Positions 9,999 through 20,497 of a DNA stretch of 64,000 nucleotides are shown here, in pieces. The notes beneath the pieces were generated by a model that was not told where the DNA came from, ran no database searches, and worked only from the letters and a program-made list of their open reading frames with translations. Location: the NCBI GenBank assembly GCA_903832775.1, contig CAILCX010000071.1, forward strand, positions 1 through 64,000, read 5' to 3'. The position numbers and the translations under genes were made by a program. The DNA is from an uncultured Methylobacter sp. (GTDB lineage Bacteria > Pseudomonadota > Gammaproteobacteria > Methylococcales > Methylomonadaceae). Each line of letters opens with the position of its first letter. Position 1 is the stretch's first letter.

Positions 9999-11228
9999 GT
10001 GCTAAATATTATCTGGATTGGTTTTTTTCTCGCCGCTTTTTGCACCGCGCTGATCAAGCTGGTTTTCTTTGGCGATCAACAGGTTTTTGCGCAAATCATG
10101 GAAGCTATGTTTGCCCTGTCAAAATCGGCTTTTGAAATATCCCTCGGTCTGACAGGTGTTCTGGCTTTATGGCTGGGCATTATGCGCATCGGCGAAAAAA
10201 GTGGTTTTGTTTTATTGCTCACTCAAAGTCTCACACCCTTATTTAGCCGCTTAATGCCAGAAGTACCCAAAGGTCATCCTGCTTTAGGCGCAATGGTGAT
10301 GAATATTTCCGCCAATGCGCTGGGTCTCGACAATGCTGCAACTCCTCTGGGTATTAAAGCGATGCAGGAACTGCAGACCCTGAATCCTAATCCTGAAACT
10401 GCCAGTAATGCGCAAATCCTGTTTTTGGTGATTAATACCTCGGGCGTGACGTTGTTTCCGGTGACGATATTTACCTATCGAGCCCAGCTTGGGGCAGCTC
10501 ATCCTACTGATGTTTTCATTCCCATTCTGATCGCCACCTATATTGGCACCATGGTAGGCCTGTTCGCAGTAGCTTATGTACAAAAAATCAACCTGCTCGA
10601 TAAGGTGGTCATGGCTTATCTGGGTGGGTTTACACTGATTGTTGGCAGCATCCTGGTGTATTTTTCAAGCCTGCCGCAACAACAGATGCTTGAACAATCC
10701 GCTCTCATCAGCAACTTTATTTTATTTTCGTTGGTGATTACCTTTATTGTCGGTGCGATTCACAAAGAAATTAACGCTTACGATGCTTTTATAGAAGGTG
10801 CAAAAGAAGGTTTCCAGACAGCTACAACCATCATTCCTTATCTGGTTGCGATGCTGGTTGCCATTGGCGTGTTCAGGGCCAGTGGCGCACTGGATTTGCT
10901 GGCCGATCTGGCGCGTTACGTGGTGCATTACTTTATGTTGGACGACCGTTTTGTCGATGCGTTACCGACCGCTTTAATGAAGCCGTTCAGCGGCAGTGGC
11001 GCTAGAGCCATGATGATCGACACTATGAAAACCCTGGGTGCCGATTCGTTTGCCGGACGTTTGTCGTCCATCGTGCAAGGCAGTAGCGAAACCACTTTTT
11101 ATGTATTGGCGATTTACTTCGGTTCGGTGGGCATCAAACATATTCGCCATGCCGCAGCCTGTGGGATAATAGCCGACATTGCCGGTATAGTTGCTTCCAT
11201 TTTTGTTGCGTATTGGTTTTTTGGTTAG
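9999..11228 (+). CDS. Fused SpmA/SpmB-like nucleoside recognition (Gate) domain membrane protein
   Basis: GTG start at 9999 in frame (track start 9939); SpmA-like N-half (NISANALGLDNAATPLGIKAM) and SpmB-like C-half (GSSETTFYVLAIYFGSVGIK). Confidence 0.85.
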   Translation: MLNIIWIGFFLAAFCTALIKLVFFGDQQVFAQIMEAMFALSKSAFEISLGLTGVLALWLGIMRIGEKSGFVLLLTQSLTPLFSRLMPEVPKGHPALGAMVMNISANALGLDNAATPLGIKAMQELQTLNPNPETASNAQILFLVINTSGVTLFPVTIFTYRAQLGAAHPTDVFIPILIATYIGTMVGLFAVAYVQKINLLDKVVMAYLGGFTLIVGSILVYFSSLPQQQMLEQSALISNFILFSLVITFIVGAIHKEINAYDAFIEGAKEGFQTATTIIPYLVAMLVAIGVFRASGALDLLADLARYVVHYFMLDDRFVDALPTALMKPFSGSGARAMMIDTMKTLGADSFAGRLSSIVQGSSETTFYVLAIYFGSVGIKHIRHAAACGIIADIAGIVASIFVAYWFFG

Positions 11229-11356
11229 GGCGAAGGCGAATTGTTACTTTCGATAACAATGATTTTGCCTCATATATTAACTGGATAGCTTTCGTCCATC
11301 CTCTTTAGCCTTTCATCTTTATCTTCCCCTTTTTAGAGTTTGTTATTTAATTATTA

Positions 11357-12646
11357 ATGAAAGTTCATCTTAAATCCCTCGGTTGCCGTCTAAACGAAGC
11401 CGAACTGGAAACCTGGGCACAGGCTTTTCAAAAATTTGGTCATCAGATTACCACGCAAGCAGAAGCCGCTAATCTTATCGTGCTTAACTCCTGTGCAGTC
11501 ACCCAGGATGCCGCCAGAAAATCACGTCAACTGATACGCCGAATTCACCGCGATAATCCCCAAGCCAAACTAGTCGTCAGCGGTTGTTATGCGACTTTAA
11601 ATGAAGATGAGGCTTCGGCTTTGCTGGGTGTTGATCTGATAGTCAGCAACAAGGACAAGGATCAGCTGGTCGAAAAAACCCTGGCAGAATTGAACATGGA
11701 CAGCATGCCATCGCTTTCTACCGAGCCCGGAGAAATATCGCTGTTCACACGTGGCAGACAACGTGCCTTCGTTAAGGTGCAGGATGGTTGTCGTTATCGC
11801 TGTACCTTTTGCATCGTTACCGTGGCGCGCGGCGAAGAAAATAGTCGTCCGGTGCAGGCGGTAATTGAGGAAATTAACGCGTTGTATCAACAAGGCATCA
11901 CTGAAGTTATTTTGACTGGCGTGCATTTGGGCGGTTATGGCAGTGATTTGGGCAACAACTTGTCAGATTTGATTAAAGCCATTTTGGCGGAAACCGACAT
12001 CCCGCGCCTCAGATTAGGTTCGCTGGAACCCTGGGAATTGCCCGAAGATTTTTTCGAGCTGTTTTATAATCCTCGTTTGATGCCGCATCTGCATTTGCCC
12101 TTGCAAAGCGGTTCCGATACCGTGCTGCGGCGCATGGCAAGACGCTGTAAAACCGAAGAGTTTGCGGCCATTGTCCAAAAGCTGAGGGCACAAATCCTTG
12201 ATTTTAATGTCACTACCGATATTATTGTCGGTTTTCCCGGCGAGACTGAACAAGAATGGCAGGAGAGTTTTGACTTTATCAAGAAAGTCGTTTTCGGTCA
12301 TATTCACATTTTTACTTATTCCAGTCGGGAAGGCACTAAAGCTGCAGGTTTGCCGGATCAATTAACAAATGACATCAAAAAACAACGCAGTAAACAATTG
12401 CATGATTTGGCAGAGCAAATGAAGCTAAAGTTTTTTGCCGATAATATAGGCAAGGAGTTTAAGGTGTTGTGGGAAGGTTACAGCGAAGCTTTGGACAATG
12501 GCAAACAGCGGGTATTTGGTTATACACCCAATTATCTTCGCGTGGGTTGTGTAATTGACAAGGATATTTCTGTCGAGAATCAAACCTTAAGTTGCCGGGT
12601 AACTGCCGTAGAAGAAAGTAGTGTGGTTGGAGAGCTTTTGGACTAA
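11357..12646 (+). CDS. mtaB: tRNA (N6-threonylcarbamoyladenosine-C2)-methylthiotransferase MtaB-like
   Basis: Radical SAM CxxxCxxC (GCRYRCTFCIV), LGCRLNEAE N-terminus typical of MtaB. Confidence 0.85.
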   Translation: MKVHLKSLGCRLNEAELETWAQAFQKFGHQITTQAEAANLIVLNSCAVTQDAARKSRQLIRRIHRDNPQAKLVVSGCYATLNEDEASALLGVDLIVSNKDKDQLVEKTLAELNMDSMPSLSTEPGEISLFTRGRQRAFVKVQDGCRYRCTFCIVTVARGEENSRPVQAVIEEINALYQQGITEVILTGVHLGGYGSDLGNNLSDLIKAILAETDIPRLRLGSLEPWELPEDFFELFYNPRLMPHLHLPLQSGSDTVLRRMARRCKTEEFAAIVQKLRAQILDFNVTTDIIVGFPGETEQEWQESFDFIKKVVFGHIHIFTYSSREGTKAAGLPDQLTNDIKKQRSKQLHDLAEQMKLKFFADNIGKEFKVLWEGYSEALDNGKQRVFGYTPNYLRVGCVIDKDISVENQTLSCRVTAVEESSVVGELLD

Positions 12647-12695
12647 ATTTTTGCTCACTGTGAGTCTTCGTAATGAATAATGCTTCCAAAACAAC

Positions 12696-14246
12696 ATGAC
12701 TCTACTTCAGACAGCAAAACGCGCTTTAAAGCTTTTCCGTATCGGGCGAGCCGCTAAAACTGTTCTCCGGACACAGAACGAAACCGAACACTTGCTCGCC
12801 AAGCGTGCGTTGGTAGCATTGTTTGCCGATGCTCGGGGCATTAGCATGAAAGCCGGTCAGTTGTTTGCTGGCAATGACGGTGCAACGCCCTTTCAGGAGC
12901 TGGTTTCTGGTATTGAGCCCTTGCCGTTAAAAACCATGCTGTCCCTGCTTGAGCAAGAACTGGGGCAACCGGTCAAAAATATATTCCGTAAAATTGAGCC
13001 CGCCATTGCCGCAGCTTCGCTAGGGCAAGTCCATCTTGCCGAACTTAGAAACGGTGACAAAGTTGCTATTAAAATTCGTTATCCGGATATTGCCGAGGCA
13101 GTTGATGCCGAGCTGCGTCTGATTGGCTTACTGCCTGGTGTTGGACCGGTCAAGCGTTGGGGCTTTGATGTTGAAGCTTATAAAAAAAGTCTGCGCGACA
13201 ACATGCAGCGTGAGCTTGATTATCGCTCGGAAGCGCACCGGCAACAATATTTTGGTCAGACTGTTATTGTTCCCGGCTTGCAAGTCCCCACAATTGTTAA
13301 AGATTTGTGTAGTGAATGTGTGCTGGTTCAAAGTCGGGCAGAAGGGGTATCGATTGATAAAGTGAGCGACTGGCCGCTGCAAGAACGTCTTGTTATCGGT
13401 CAAACCTTAATGCTGACCTTGTTTAAAAGTTTGTTTGTAGCCGGTGAAGTGCATGGCGATCCGCATCCGGGTAATAGCTTTTACAGTCATGATCAAAATG
13501 GTCAGCCGCAAGTTACCTTACTCGATTTCGGTTGTACCCTTACCATTACCGAACAACGCAGACTGGCGCTGCTTAAACTGATCGTCGCTTGTCGTGAGAA
13601 AAATACTGTTAAACCCCTGGAATGCTTTGCGGCATTAGGTTTTGATGGTAAAAAATTAAATGTCATCAGTGGCTCCTTACCCGCCTTGAGCCAGTTGTTA
13701 TTCAAGCCGTTTTTAGTAAGCTACTCCTTCGACTTGAAGCAATGGCGATTAGGTGACTCGATTAACGATCTGTTGGGTGATTACCGCTGGTGGTTCCGGT
13801 CAGCCGGGCCTTCCGACCTGTTTTTATTGTTACGTGCCTTTCAGGGATTGACTCAGCAATTACAACAACTGGAGGTCAGTTTATCGTGGTGGGCGTTGTT
13901 ACAACAAGCCGTTGGCCCAAAATTACTAAGGCAAGCGATTCAATATCAACTACCTTCTATTGACGAAGAATTGGAAATGACTGCCCTAAGCTTTGCTCAA
14001 CAGGCCAAGCATCTTTGCGTGCGAGTAACCGAAGACAATGAGCCATATGTGTCAGTCAAAATGCCGGCCGAGGCTGTATTTGAATTGGAACAGTTAATCC
14101 CGCAAGACGTGCTGGAGCGGATTAACGCTTCGGGAATCATTGATTTTCAACAGTTAGGTGTTGCACTTCGTGTAAACGGAATTACTCCCCAGGACTTGTT
14201 TGTTTTCGAAGATCAGAGAAAGATCTATAAGGTTTGGCTGGAATAA
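12696..14246 (+). CDS. ABC1/AarF/UbiB family atypical kinase
   Basis: KAGQL motif (SMKAGQLFAG), AAASLGQVH, VAIKIRYP, HGDPHPGN. Confidence 0.88.
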   Translation: MTLLQTAKRALKLFRIGRAAKTVLRTQNETEHLLAKRALVALFADARGISMKAGQLFAGNDGATPFQELVSGIEPLPLKTMLSLLEQELGQPVKNIFRKIEPAIAAASLGQVHLAELRNGDKVAIKIRYPDIAEAVDAELRLIGLLPGVGPVKRWGFDVEAYKKSLRDNMQRELDYRSEAHRQQYFGQTVIVPGLQVPTIVKDLCSECVLVQSRAEGVSIDKVSDWPLQERLVIGQTLMLTLFKSLFVAGEVHGDPHPGNSFYSHDQNGQPQVTLLDFGCTLTITEQRRLALLKLIVACREKNTVKPLECFAALGFDGKKLNVISGSLPALSQLLFKPFLVSYSFDLKQWRLGDSINDLLGDYRWWFRSAGPSDLFLLLRAFQGLTQQLQQLEVSLSWWALLQQAVGPKLLRQAIQYQLPSIDEELEMTALSFAQQAKHLCVRVTEDNEPYVSVKMPAEAVFELEQLIPQDVLERINASGIIDFQQLGVALRVNGITPQDLFVFEDQRKIYKVWLE

Positions 14247-14316
14247 GTGTATTAGCTGAATTTAGTGCATCCTTGAACTGCCTCGTAGGGCTAAACACAA
14301 TAGCAAGCATCAAAAC

Positions 14317-15096
14317 TTAAGTTTTTATAGATTTAAACAAGTTATAAAAATTTGCAGTTGATAATTCGGCAATTTCATTAACTGTGGTGCCACGCAATTC
14401 CGCCAGTTTTTCTGCAACATAGCGCACGTAAGTTGGATAGTTGGGTCTGCCACGAAAAGGCGCGGGAGCAAGATAAGGCGAGTCGGTTTCGATAAGAAAA
14501 CGGTCGGCCGGCACTTTTTTGGCAACTTCCTGAATGTCTTTAGCGCTGTTAAACGTGACAATGCCTGAAAAAGAGATATAAAAATTTAAATCCAAGGCTC
14601 TTTGGGCAAACTCCCAATCTTCGGTAAAACAGTGAATAATACCGCCGATTACACTGGCGCCTTCTTCTTCCAGTAGTCGCAGGGTATCGAATTTGGCATC
14701 ACGGGTATGAATAATCAATGGTTTTTTCAAGCTTTTTGCTGCATTGATATGATTTCTGAAGCGCTGGTGTTGCCAAGTTAAATCACCTTCGCTACGAAAA
14801 TAATCCAGTCCGGTCTCACCGATTGCTATAATTTTATCATCCTGACCTAAAGCGATAAGTTCTTCTACGCTGGGATCCTGGCCATCACGAACATTGGGAT
14901 GTACACCCACAGTCAACGATATTTGCGGATAAGGCGCAACCAAAGCTTGCATGGCAGGATAAGCTTCCAAATCAATAGAAATACATAGCAGATGTTCGAT
15001 TTGACTGTTTTTTGCTTCGTTCATGAAGCAGGAAAAATCGTTTTGATACGGAGCAAGATCAATACGATCCAGGTGGCAATGAGAGTCTATTAACAT
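14317..15096 (-). CDS. tatD: TatD family metal-dependent DNase/hydrolase
   Basis: MLIDSHCHLDRI, AIGETGLDYFR, LIETDSPYLAP. Confidence 0.93.
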   Translation of the reverse strand: MLIDSHCHLDRIDLAPYQNDFSCFMNEAKNSQIEHLLCISIDLEAYPAMQALVAPYPQISLTVGVHPNVRDGQDPSVEELIALGQDDKIIAIGETGLDYFRSEGDLTWQHQRFRNHINAAKSLKKPLIIHTRDAKFDTLRLLEEEGASVIGGIIHCFTEDWEFAQRALDLNFYISFSGIVTFNSAKDIQEVAKKVPADRFLIETDSPYLAPAPFRGRPNYPTYVRYVAEKLAELRGTTVNEIAELSTANFYNLFKSIKT

Positions 15097-15110
15097 GGGA
15101 AGTTTTTATA

Positions 15111-15200
15111 AAAGCAGGCGAAAGACAAAAGATGAAAGATGAAAAAAAACTGGACTTCAACACAACCGCCTTTAACCTTGCGTCTTTCGCCCTTCGCCTT
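15111..15200. repeat. Purine/pyrimidine inverted low-complexity intergenic element
   Basis: ggcgaaagacaaaagatgaaagatg...cctttaaccttgcgtctttcgcccttcgcc. Confidence 0.5.
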
Positions 15201-15202
15201 CT

Positions 15203-15553
15203 TTACATGGTATGCGTCGAACGATCGTGTTCTAAAGAGCCGGCCAGATAGTTCTCTATTTTGTTGCGCGAGGTACCATTATCCTGATCGCTAAATTGCA
15301 CGCCAACACCTACAGCTCTATAGCCTTCAGAGCCGGGCGGAGTTATCCAGATTATTTTTCCGGCTATCGGTAAGCGTTCGGTTTCGTCCATTAAATTGAG
15401 CAGCATGAAAACTTCCTGTCCCATTTCATATTTACGATTAGTGGGAATAAACAAACCGCCGTTGGTTACAAAAGGCATATAAGCCATAAATAATGCATTT
15501 TTATCTTTTATCGAAAGGGATAAAATACCTTGTCCCTGTGCCGCATCTGCCAT
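15203..15553 (-). CDS. pilZ: PilZ domain protein (type IV pilus assembly PilZ-like)
   Basis: 116 aa, location downstream of holB; GGLFIPTNRKYEMGQEVFMLLNLMDETERLPIAGKIIWITP. Confidence 0.88.
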   Translation of the reverse strand: MADAAQGQGILSLSIKDKNALFMAYMPFVTNGGLFIPTNRKYEMGQEVFMLLNLMDETERLPIAGKIIWITPPGSEGYRAVGVGVQFSDQDNGTSRNKIENYLAGSLEHDRSTHTM

Positions 15554-15555
15554 AG

Positions 15556-16563
15556 TTATTTTTTCCGGTTGAGTTCTTGCCAGTCTATTAGGATTTCTTC
15601 GAACAATAATTGTTTGTTGATTTGCGTATCTAACCGTTCTCGTGCTGCCAATAATAGATCATACAGTTTATAAAGTCCTTTTAATTCTAGTTGTTGAGTC
15701 AATTCCTGTAGTTGATTACTAAGATCCGGATTATAAGAATTTTCTACGTTGGCCGAGAAAAAACATTTAATCAGATCGATAATCCAGGAAGTAATCCAAA
15801 ATATTAACGGCGCTGCCGGCAGTTTATACCAGTTCTCGGCAACGCTGACCGGTGAATCAAGCTGTTTAGCAATAGATAACCATTTTTCAAAGCAGTCATT
15901 ACGCAAGGTCAATGAGTGATCATTAACATAATCCAGCGCCAGCAAAGGCGCACCCTGCGCTAAAGCAACGTTGCAAAACAAAAGTGGAGTTGGTGGCGCT
16001 TTTTTTTGCAATGTTTCGCCCAGCCACTTAACAACGGTCGTCTTATCTGGTGTTGTTAATGCCAGTTTTTGGCAACGGCTAATAATAGTTGCCGGTAATT
16101 TAGCCGGTTTTTCGGTGATTAAAATAATACAGGTACGTTCTGTCGGTTCTTCCAGACATTTTAAAAATGCATTTGCAGCGGCGTTATTCATGCGCTCGGC
16201 CGGATTGACAATGACCATTCGATAGGTTTCAAACTGGGGTTTTAACGTCAGTCGGGTAATCAGATTGCGTATCTGGGCGATACCTATGCCTTTGCCAGGT
16301 TCTTCGGGTTCAAGAAGGATAAGGTCTGGATGCGTTTTTGCATTAACCAAATGGCAACTGCTGCATTGGCCGCAAGCCAAACCATCCGGCATTGGCTTTG
16401 CACAAAGTAAGGCAATTGCAAATTGATGTGCTAACTGTTGTTTACCCAAACCTTTGTTGCCGGTAATTAGCAAGGCTTGCGGAATACGCTTTTGTGTTAC
16501 ATAGCTGTGTAAATGTTCCCAGCTTTGCTGTTGCCAGGGAAGTATTGGGGCATGTAAGCTCAT
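15556..16563 (-). CDS. holB: DNA polymerase III delta' subunit
   Basis: NAFLKCLEEPTERTCIILIT, Zn cysteines CGQCSSCHLV, position after tmk. Confidence 0.92.
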   Translation of the reverse strand: MSLHAPILPWQQQSWEHLHSYVTQKRIPQALLITGNKGLGKQQLAHQFAIALLCAKPMPDGLACGQCSSCHLVNAKTHPDLILLEPEEPGKGIGIAQIRNLITRLTLKPQFETYRMVIVNPAERMNNAAANAFLKCLEEPTERTCIILITEKPAKLPATIISRCQKLALTTPDKTTVVKWLGETLQKKAPPTPLLFCNVALAQGAPLLALDYVNDHSLTLRNDCFEKWLSIAKQLDSPVSVAENWYKLPAAPLIFWITSWIIDLIKCFFSANVENSYNPDLSNQLQELTQQLELKGLYKLYDLLLAARERLDTQINKQLLFEEILIDWQELNRKK

Positions 16564-17231
16564 TTTACGCTGTCAGTCGAGGAGGGCGTCGGGCAAGTCA
16601 AGGTGCTTAAGCAGGGCAAGCTACGTATGACATCCGTAATGGCTAACTGCACATCTGTTAAGGGCTGGTTTGCTTTTATCAGTTTGATACGCTCAGGGAA
16701 TAACTCGGCTTGCAGTAAATAAGCCCGCCTGACGGTTTCAAAAAAACCGATTTTTTCTGATTCAAAACGATCAAAAGCACCGCGTTCTCTGGCTCTTGAG
16801 ATACCTACCTCAACAGGTGCATCCAATAATAGCGTCAAGTCGGGTTTTAGCGTGCCTTGTACCAGGTTTTCCAGCCAATTTATAGTGCCAATTTTTATGT
16901 TGCGACCTCCTCCCTGATAGGCATACGTCGCATCGGTGAACCGGTCGCACAGTACCCAATGACCTTGAGCCAAAGCCGGTTCGATAACGTGCTTGATATG
17001 CTGCGCTCTTGCCGCGAACATCATCAATAATTCGGCTGTTTCTGAAACAGCCTCGCTATTATTGTCCAGCAATAATTGGCGAATTTTTTCAGCAAGCTGC
17101 GTCCCGCCAGGTTCGCGGCTAACAACAACCGATATGCCATGTTGTTGTAAATAATCTTTGATAAATATTAAATTGGTTGTTTTACCGACGCCTTCACCGC
17201 CTTCAAGGGTAATAAACTTTCCACGGGTCAT
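16560..17231 (-). CDS. tmk: Thymidylate kinase
   Basis: FITLEGGEGVGKTTN, SREPGGTQLAEKIR, CDRFTDATYAYQGGGR. Confidence 0.95.
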   Translation of the reverse strand: MTRGKFITLEGGEGVGKTTNLIFIKDYLQQHGISVVVSREPGGTQLAEKIRQLLLDNNSEAVSETAELLMMFAARAQHIKHVIEPALAQGHWVLCDRFTDATYAYQGGGRNIKIGTINWLENLVQGTLKPDLTLLLDAPVEVGISRARERGAFDRFESEKIGFFETVRRAYLLQAELFPERIKLIKANQPLTDVQLAITDVIRSLPCLSTLTCPTPSSTDSVK

Positions 17232-18238
17232 TTTTTATTCCTTTGAAAGTTGTCAACAGCTTTGGCATGATCTTTTAAAGTCTCTGAAAACACATGCGTA
17301 CCATCTCCACGAGCAACGAAATAAAGATTATTGCTTGCTTTGTCAGGATGCAAAACGGCATTAACAGCCTCCCTCCCCGGCATCGCAATTGGCGTTGGTG
17401 GCAAACCGCTGATTATATAGGTGTTGTAGGGTGTAGCAGTGATTAAATCTTTAGATTTAATGTCGCCCTGATAACTATCGCCCATGCCGTAAATAACGGT
17501 AGGATCAGTTTGCAGTAACATGTTTTGTTCAAGTCTGCGAATAAAAACACCCGCTATTAAGGGTCGTTCAGTCACTGCTGCTGTTTCCTTCTCGACGATT
17601 GAAGCAAGAATCAGCGCTTCATAAGGTGTTTTAAATGGTAATCCCTCTGCTTTGTTAAGCCATTCCTGCTGCAATACTTTTTGCATTTTATCAAAGGCTC
17701 TTTGCAACAAAGACAGATCGGTAGTGTGTTTTTCAAAGAAATAGGTGTCCGGAAAAAACAAACCTTCAGGCTTTTGAAGCGATGCATCCGAGTGTGTAAT
17801 TTTTGTCATGACACTCTCAAAATCATCAGCATTTAAAGTATGTTCTATATTGGGGTTTTTTTCGATTTCGCGACTAACTTCTTTAAAACTCCAACCTTCC
17901 GGAAAGGTAATGAGGTGCTGTTTGGTTTTTCCCTGAACGAATAGCTGCAATACTTGTGGAAGGGTCAGTCCAGATGTGAGTTCATATTCGCCGGTTTTAA
18001 GTTTTTTCAGTGCCTGTTCCTGAACCGTGATCACTTTAAACCAAAAAGGTTTAACGCTCAGTCCTTGGTCGACCAATTTTTTGGCAATGCGCGTCAGCGA
18101 GTCACCTTTTTCAATTTCAACATAAACGGTTTTATCGGTCAATACAGGTTGCAGTATGGCGTTTTGGTATCCTATCCAGAGCCAGTTGCCGCCAAAACTA
18201 AGAATCAATAAGGTCAAACCAATGATTTTAATGTTCAT
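17228..18238 (-). CDS. mltG: Endolytic murein transglycosylase
   Basis: LILASIVEKETAAVTERPLIAGVFIRRLEQNMLLQTDPTVIYG; YNTYIISGLPPTPIAMPG. Confidence 0.95.
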   Translation of the reverse strand: MNIKIIGLTLLILSFGGNWLWIGYQNAILQPVLTDKTVYVEIEKGDSLTRIAKKLVDQGLSVKPFWFKVITVQEQALKKLKTGEYELTSGLTLPQVLQLFVQGKTKQHLITFPEGWSFKEVSREIEKNPNIEHTLNADDFESVMTKITHSDASLQKPEGLFFPDTYFFEKHTTDLSLLQRAFDKMQKVLQQEWLNKAEGLPFKTPYEALILASIVEKETAAVTERPLIAGVFIRRLEQNMLLQTDPTVIYGMGDSYQGDIKSKDLITATPYNTYIISGLPPTPIAMPGREAVNAVLHPDKASNNLYFVARGDGTHVFSETLKDHAKAVDNFQRNKK

Positions 18239-19061
18239 TATTGAGCTCCGTCTTGATCAATCCGCGCAACTGTAGTTGTAGATTCCGGGTAATTTGACCG
18301 ACACAAAACCGAGTATTTTCTATTTGCCTGACTGGCCAAATCCCAATAATTGAATTACAGACAAAAACTTCATTAGCCGTTAACAGTTCGTATTTATCAA
18401 ACAGGTGTTCGATAACAGGAATAGCGCAATCTTCGGCTATCTTCATGACAAGGCTGCGCAAAATCCCGCTAACACCTGAGTGACTAAGAATAGAGGTATA
18501 GAGACAGTTGTCTTTAATATAAAACAGGTTGGTCATTGTTCCTTCAATAACATGGCCATTGACATCAAGCATCAATCCTTCCTGAATATCCGGATCATTC
18601 CATTCTGCTCGCGCCATAATCTGTTCAAGACGATTCAGGTGTTTAATGCCTGCCAAGCCAGGATTCAGTCCTAAACGGCTGGTGCAAAAACGGGATACTA
18701 TGCCTTGCTCCCGGAAGGACTCTGGGTAGTCTGGATAAGGATGTAGACTAAGAACGCGGGTAGCTTGAATGTCATCAGGTTGGCGATAACCTCGGCCACC
18801 TGAACCGCGTGTTATTATGATTTTAAGTACAGCCAGCGACTGGTTGGCGCACAGTTGAATCGTTTCAACGCTGAGTATCTCAAATCCGGGGAATGGAATA
18901 GATAGTCGCTGACACCCAGAGTTTAAACGCTCTAAATGGCGTTTGAGGAATACAGGGTGTCCAGCTTTTACTTCAAGGGTTTCAAATAAACCATCACCAT
19001 ATTGAAAGCCACGATCCGTTATATCGATATGGCTTTTTCTTGCCCCATTGACGAGAATCAT
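18228..19061 (-). CDS. pabC: Aminodeoxychorismate lyase
   Basis: PLP class IV fold: DRGFQYGDGLFET, LIITRGSGGRGY-like KIIITRGSGGRGYR; cluster position. Confidence 0.9.
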   Translation of the reverse strand: MILVNGARKSHIDITDRGFQYGDGLFETLEVKAGHPVFLKRHLERLNSGCQRLSIPFPGFEILSVETIQLCANQSLAVLKIIITRGSGGRGYRQPDDIQATRVLSLHPYPDYPESFREQGIVSRFCTSRLGLNPGLAGIKHLNRLEQIMARAEWNDPDIQEGLMLDVNGHVIEGTMTNLFYIKDNCLYTSILSHSGVSGILRSLVMKIAEDCAIPVIEHLFDKYELLTANEVFVCNSIIGIWPVRQIENTRFCVGQITRNLQLQLRGLIKTELNNEH

Positions 19062-19095
19062 TTTTTTGATTCACAGTTAGTTGCTGTATGCAGAT

Positions 19096-20340
19096 TTACT
19101 CGTATCTCTTAAAAATCAGAGAGCCGTTAGTGCCGCCAAAACCGAAAGAGTTGGACATGGCAACATCAATTTTCATGTTTCTGGCTGTATTGGGTACAAA
19201 ATCCAGATCACATTCAGGGTCTTGATTTTCAAGATTGATGGTTGGCGGAGCCAGTTGGTTTTTAATACTTAAAGCTGTCAATACGGCTTCTATTCCACCC
19301 GCAGCACCCAACAAGTGACCTATCATCGACTTCGTTGAGCTGATTGCAACTTTATAGGCATGCTCACCCAAAGCGGCTTTCATGGCATGGGTTTCGCCCA
19401 AATCTCCGGCAGGCGTTGAGGTGCCGTGGGCATTAATGTAGTCTAGGTCACTGGGATTCAAGCCTGCATCTCGCAGGGCATTTCTCATGCAGCGAGCGGC
19501 GCCTTCTCCGCCTTCAGATGGAGTGGTTATATGATAAGCGTCGCCACTCATGCCATAACCCACCAACTCAGCGTAAATTTTTGCGCCACGCGCTTTGGCA
19601 TGTTCAAGTTCTTCAAGAACGACAACGCCAGCTCCATCGCTTAACACAAAACCGTCACGATCTTTGTCCCAGGGACGACTGGCTGCTTGCGGGTCACTAT
19701 TTCTGCGGGACAAGGCTTTTGCCGATGCAAAACCGCCCATTGCAGTTGGTGATGTCGTGCACCGCTCCGCACCGCCGGCAATCATGACATCCGCATCGCC
19801 ATATTTAATTAAACGCGCTGCGTCGCCAATGTTATGGGTGCCTGTAGAGCACGCGGTAACAATGGCAAAATTTGGACCTTTTAAGCCATACTTGATGGAA
19901 AGGTTGCCTGAAATCATATTGATTATGTTGCCGGGCACAAAAAATGGCGAAATACGGCGAGGACCGCTTTTATCGTAAGTCGCATAACATTCTTCGATGC
20001 CGGTAATTCCACCGATACCTGATCCGATAGCAACGCCGATACGTTCAGCATTGGCTTCAGTGACTTCAATGCCTGAATCTTCAATAGCCTGACAACCGGC
20101 GGCAATACCATAATGGACAAAGCCATCCATGCGTTTGGCGTCTTTTTCAGCTATGTATTGGCTAACATCAAAATTCCTGATAACGCCGCCAAAGGTTGTG
20201 GCGAATGCAGAAATATCAAAAGAATCGATCTGGCTTATGCCGCTTTTGCTATTAACAATACCATCCCAGGTTCCTGAGACTGTGTTAGCTAAAGGCGTTA
20301 TTGCGCCTAATCCAGTTATTACAACTCGACGTGTGCTCAA
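19096..20340 (-). CDS. fabF: Beta-ketoacyl-ACP synthase II
   Basis: [39 protein letters not shown]. Confidence 0.97.
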   Translation of the reverse strand: MSTRRVVITGLGAITPLANTVSGTWDGIVNSKSGISQIDSFDISAFATTFGGVIRNFDVSQYIAEKDAKRMDGFVHYGIAAGCQAIEDSGIEVTEANAERIGVAIGSGIGGITGIEECYATYDKSGPRRISPFFVPGNIINMISGNLSIKYGLKGPNFAIVTACSTGTHNIGDAARLIKYGDADVMIAGGAERCTTSPTAMGGFASAKALSRRNSDPQAASRPWDKDRDGFVLSDGAGVVVLEELEHAKARGAKIYAELVGYGMSGDAYHITTPSEGGEGAARCMRNALRDAGLNPSDLDYINAHGTSTPAGDLGETHAMKAALGEHAYKVAISSTKSMIGHLLGAAGGIEAVLTALSIKNQLAPPTINLENQDPECDLDFVPNTARNMKIDVAMSNSFGFGGTNGSLIFKRYE

Positions 20341-20410
20341 TGTGATTTACCGTAAGGAAATTAAAAAGAAGGCGGGATCAAAGCGTGCTTGCGAAGACCA
20401 GTTATGTTTA

Positions 20411-20450
20411 GTACGATGGGCTTCGCTTCCGCTCTACCCATCCTACACAA
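20411..20450. repeat. Dispersed-type palindromic repeat (GTAGGATGGGTAGAGCG class)
   Basis: gtacgatgggcttcgcttccgctctacccatcctacacaa; stem gatggg/cccatc. Confidence 0.55.
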
Positions 20451-20497
20451 TTACTTTCTGTTTTGATGCAGTCGTAACCTAATCTAACTTTTTATTT

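Noticed and set aside
12014-12361. 115-aa and overlapping minus-strand ORFs inside mtaB
   Set aside because: Shadow ORFs antisense to conserved radical SAM motifs
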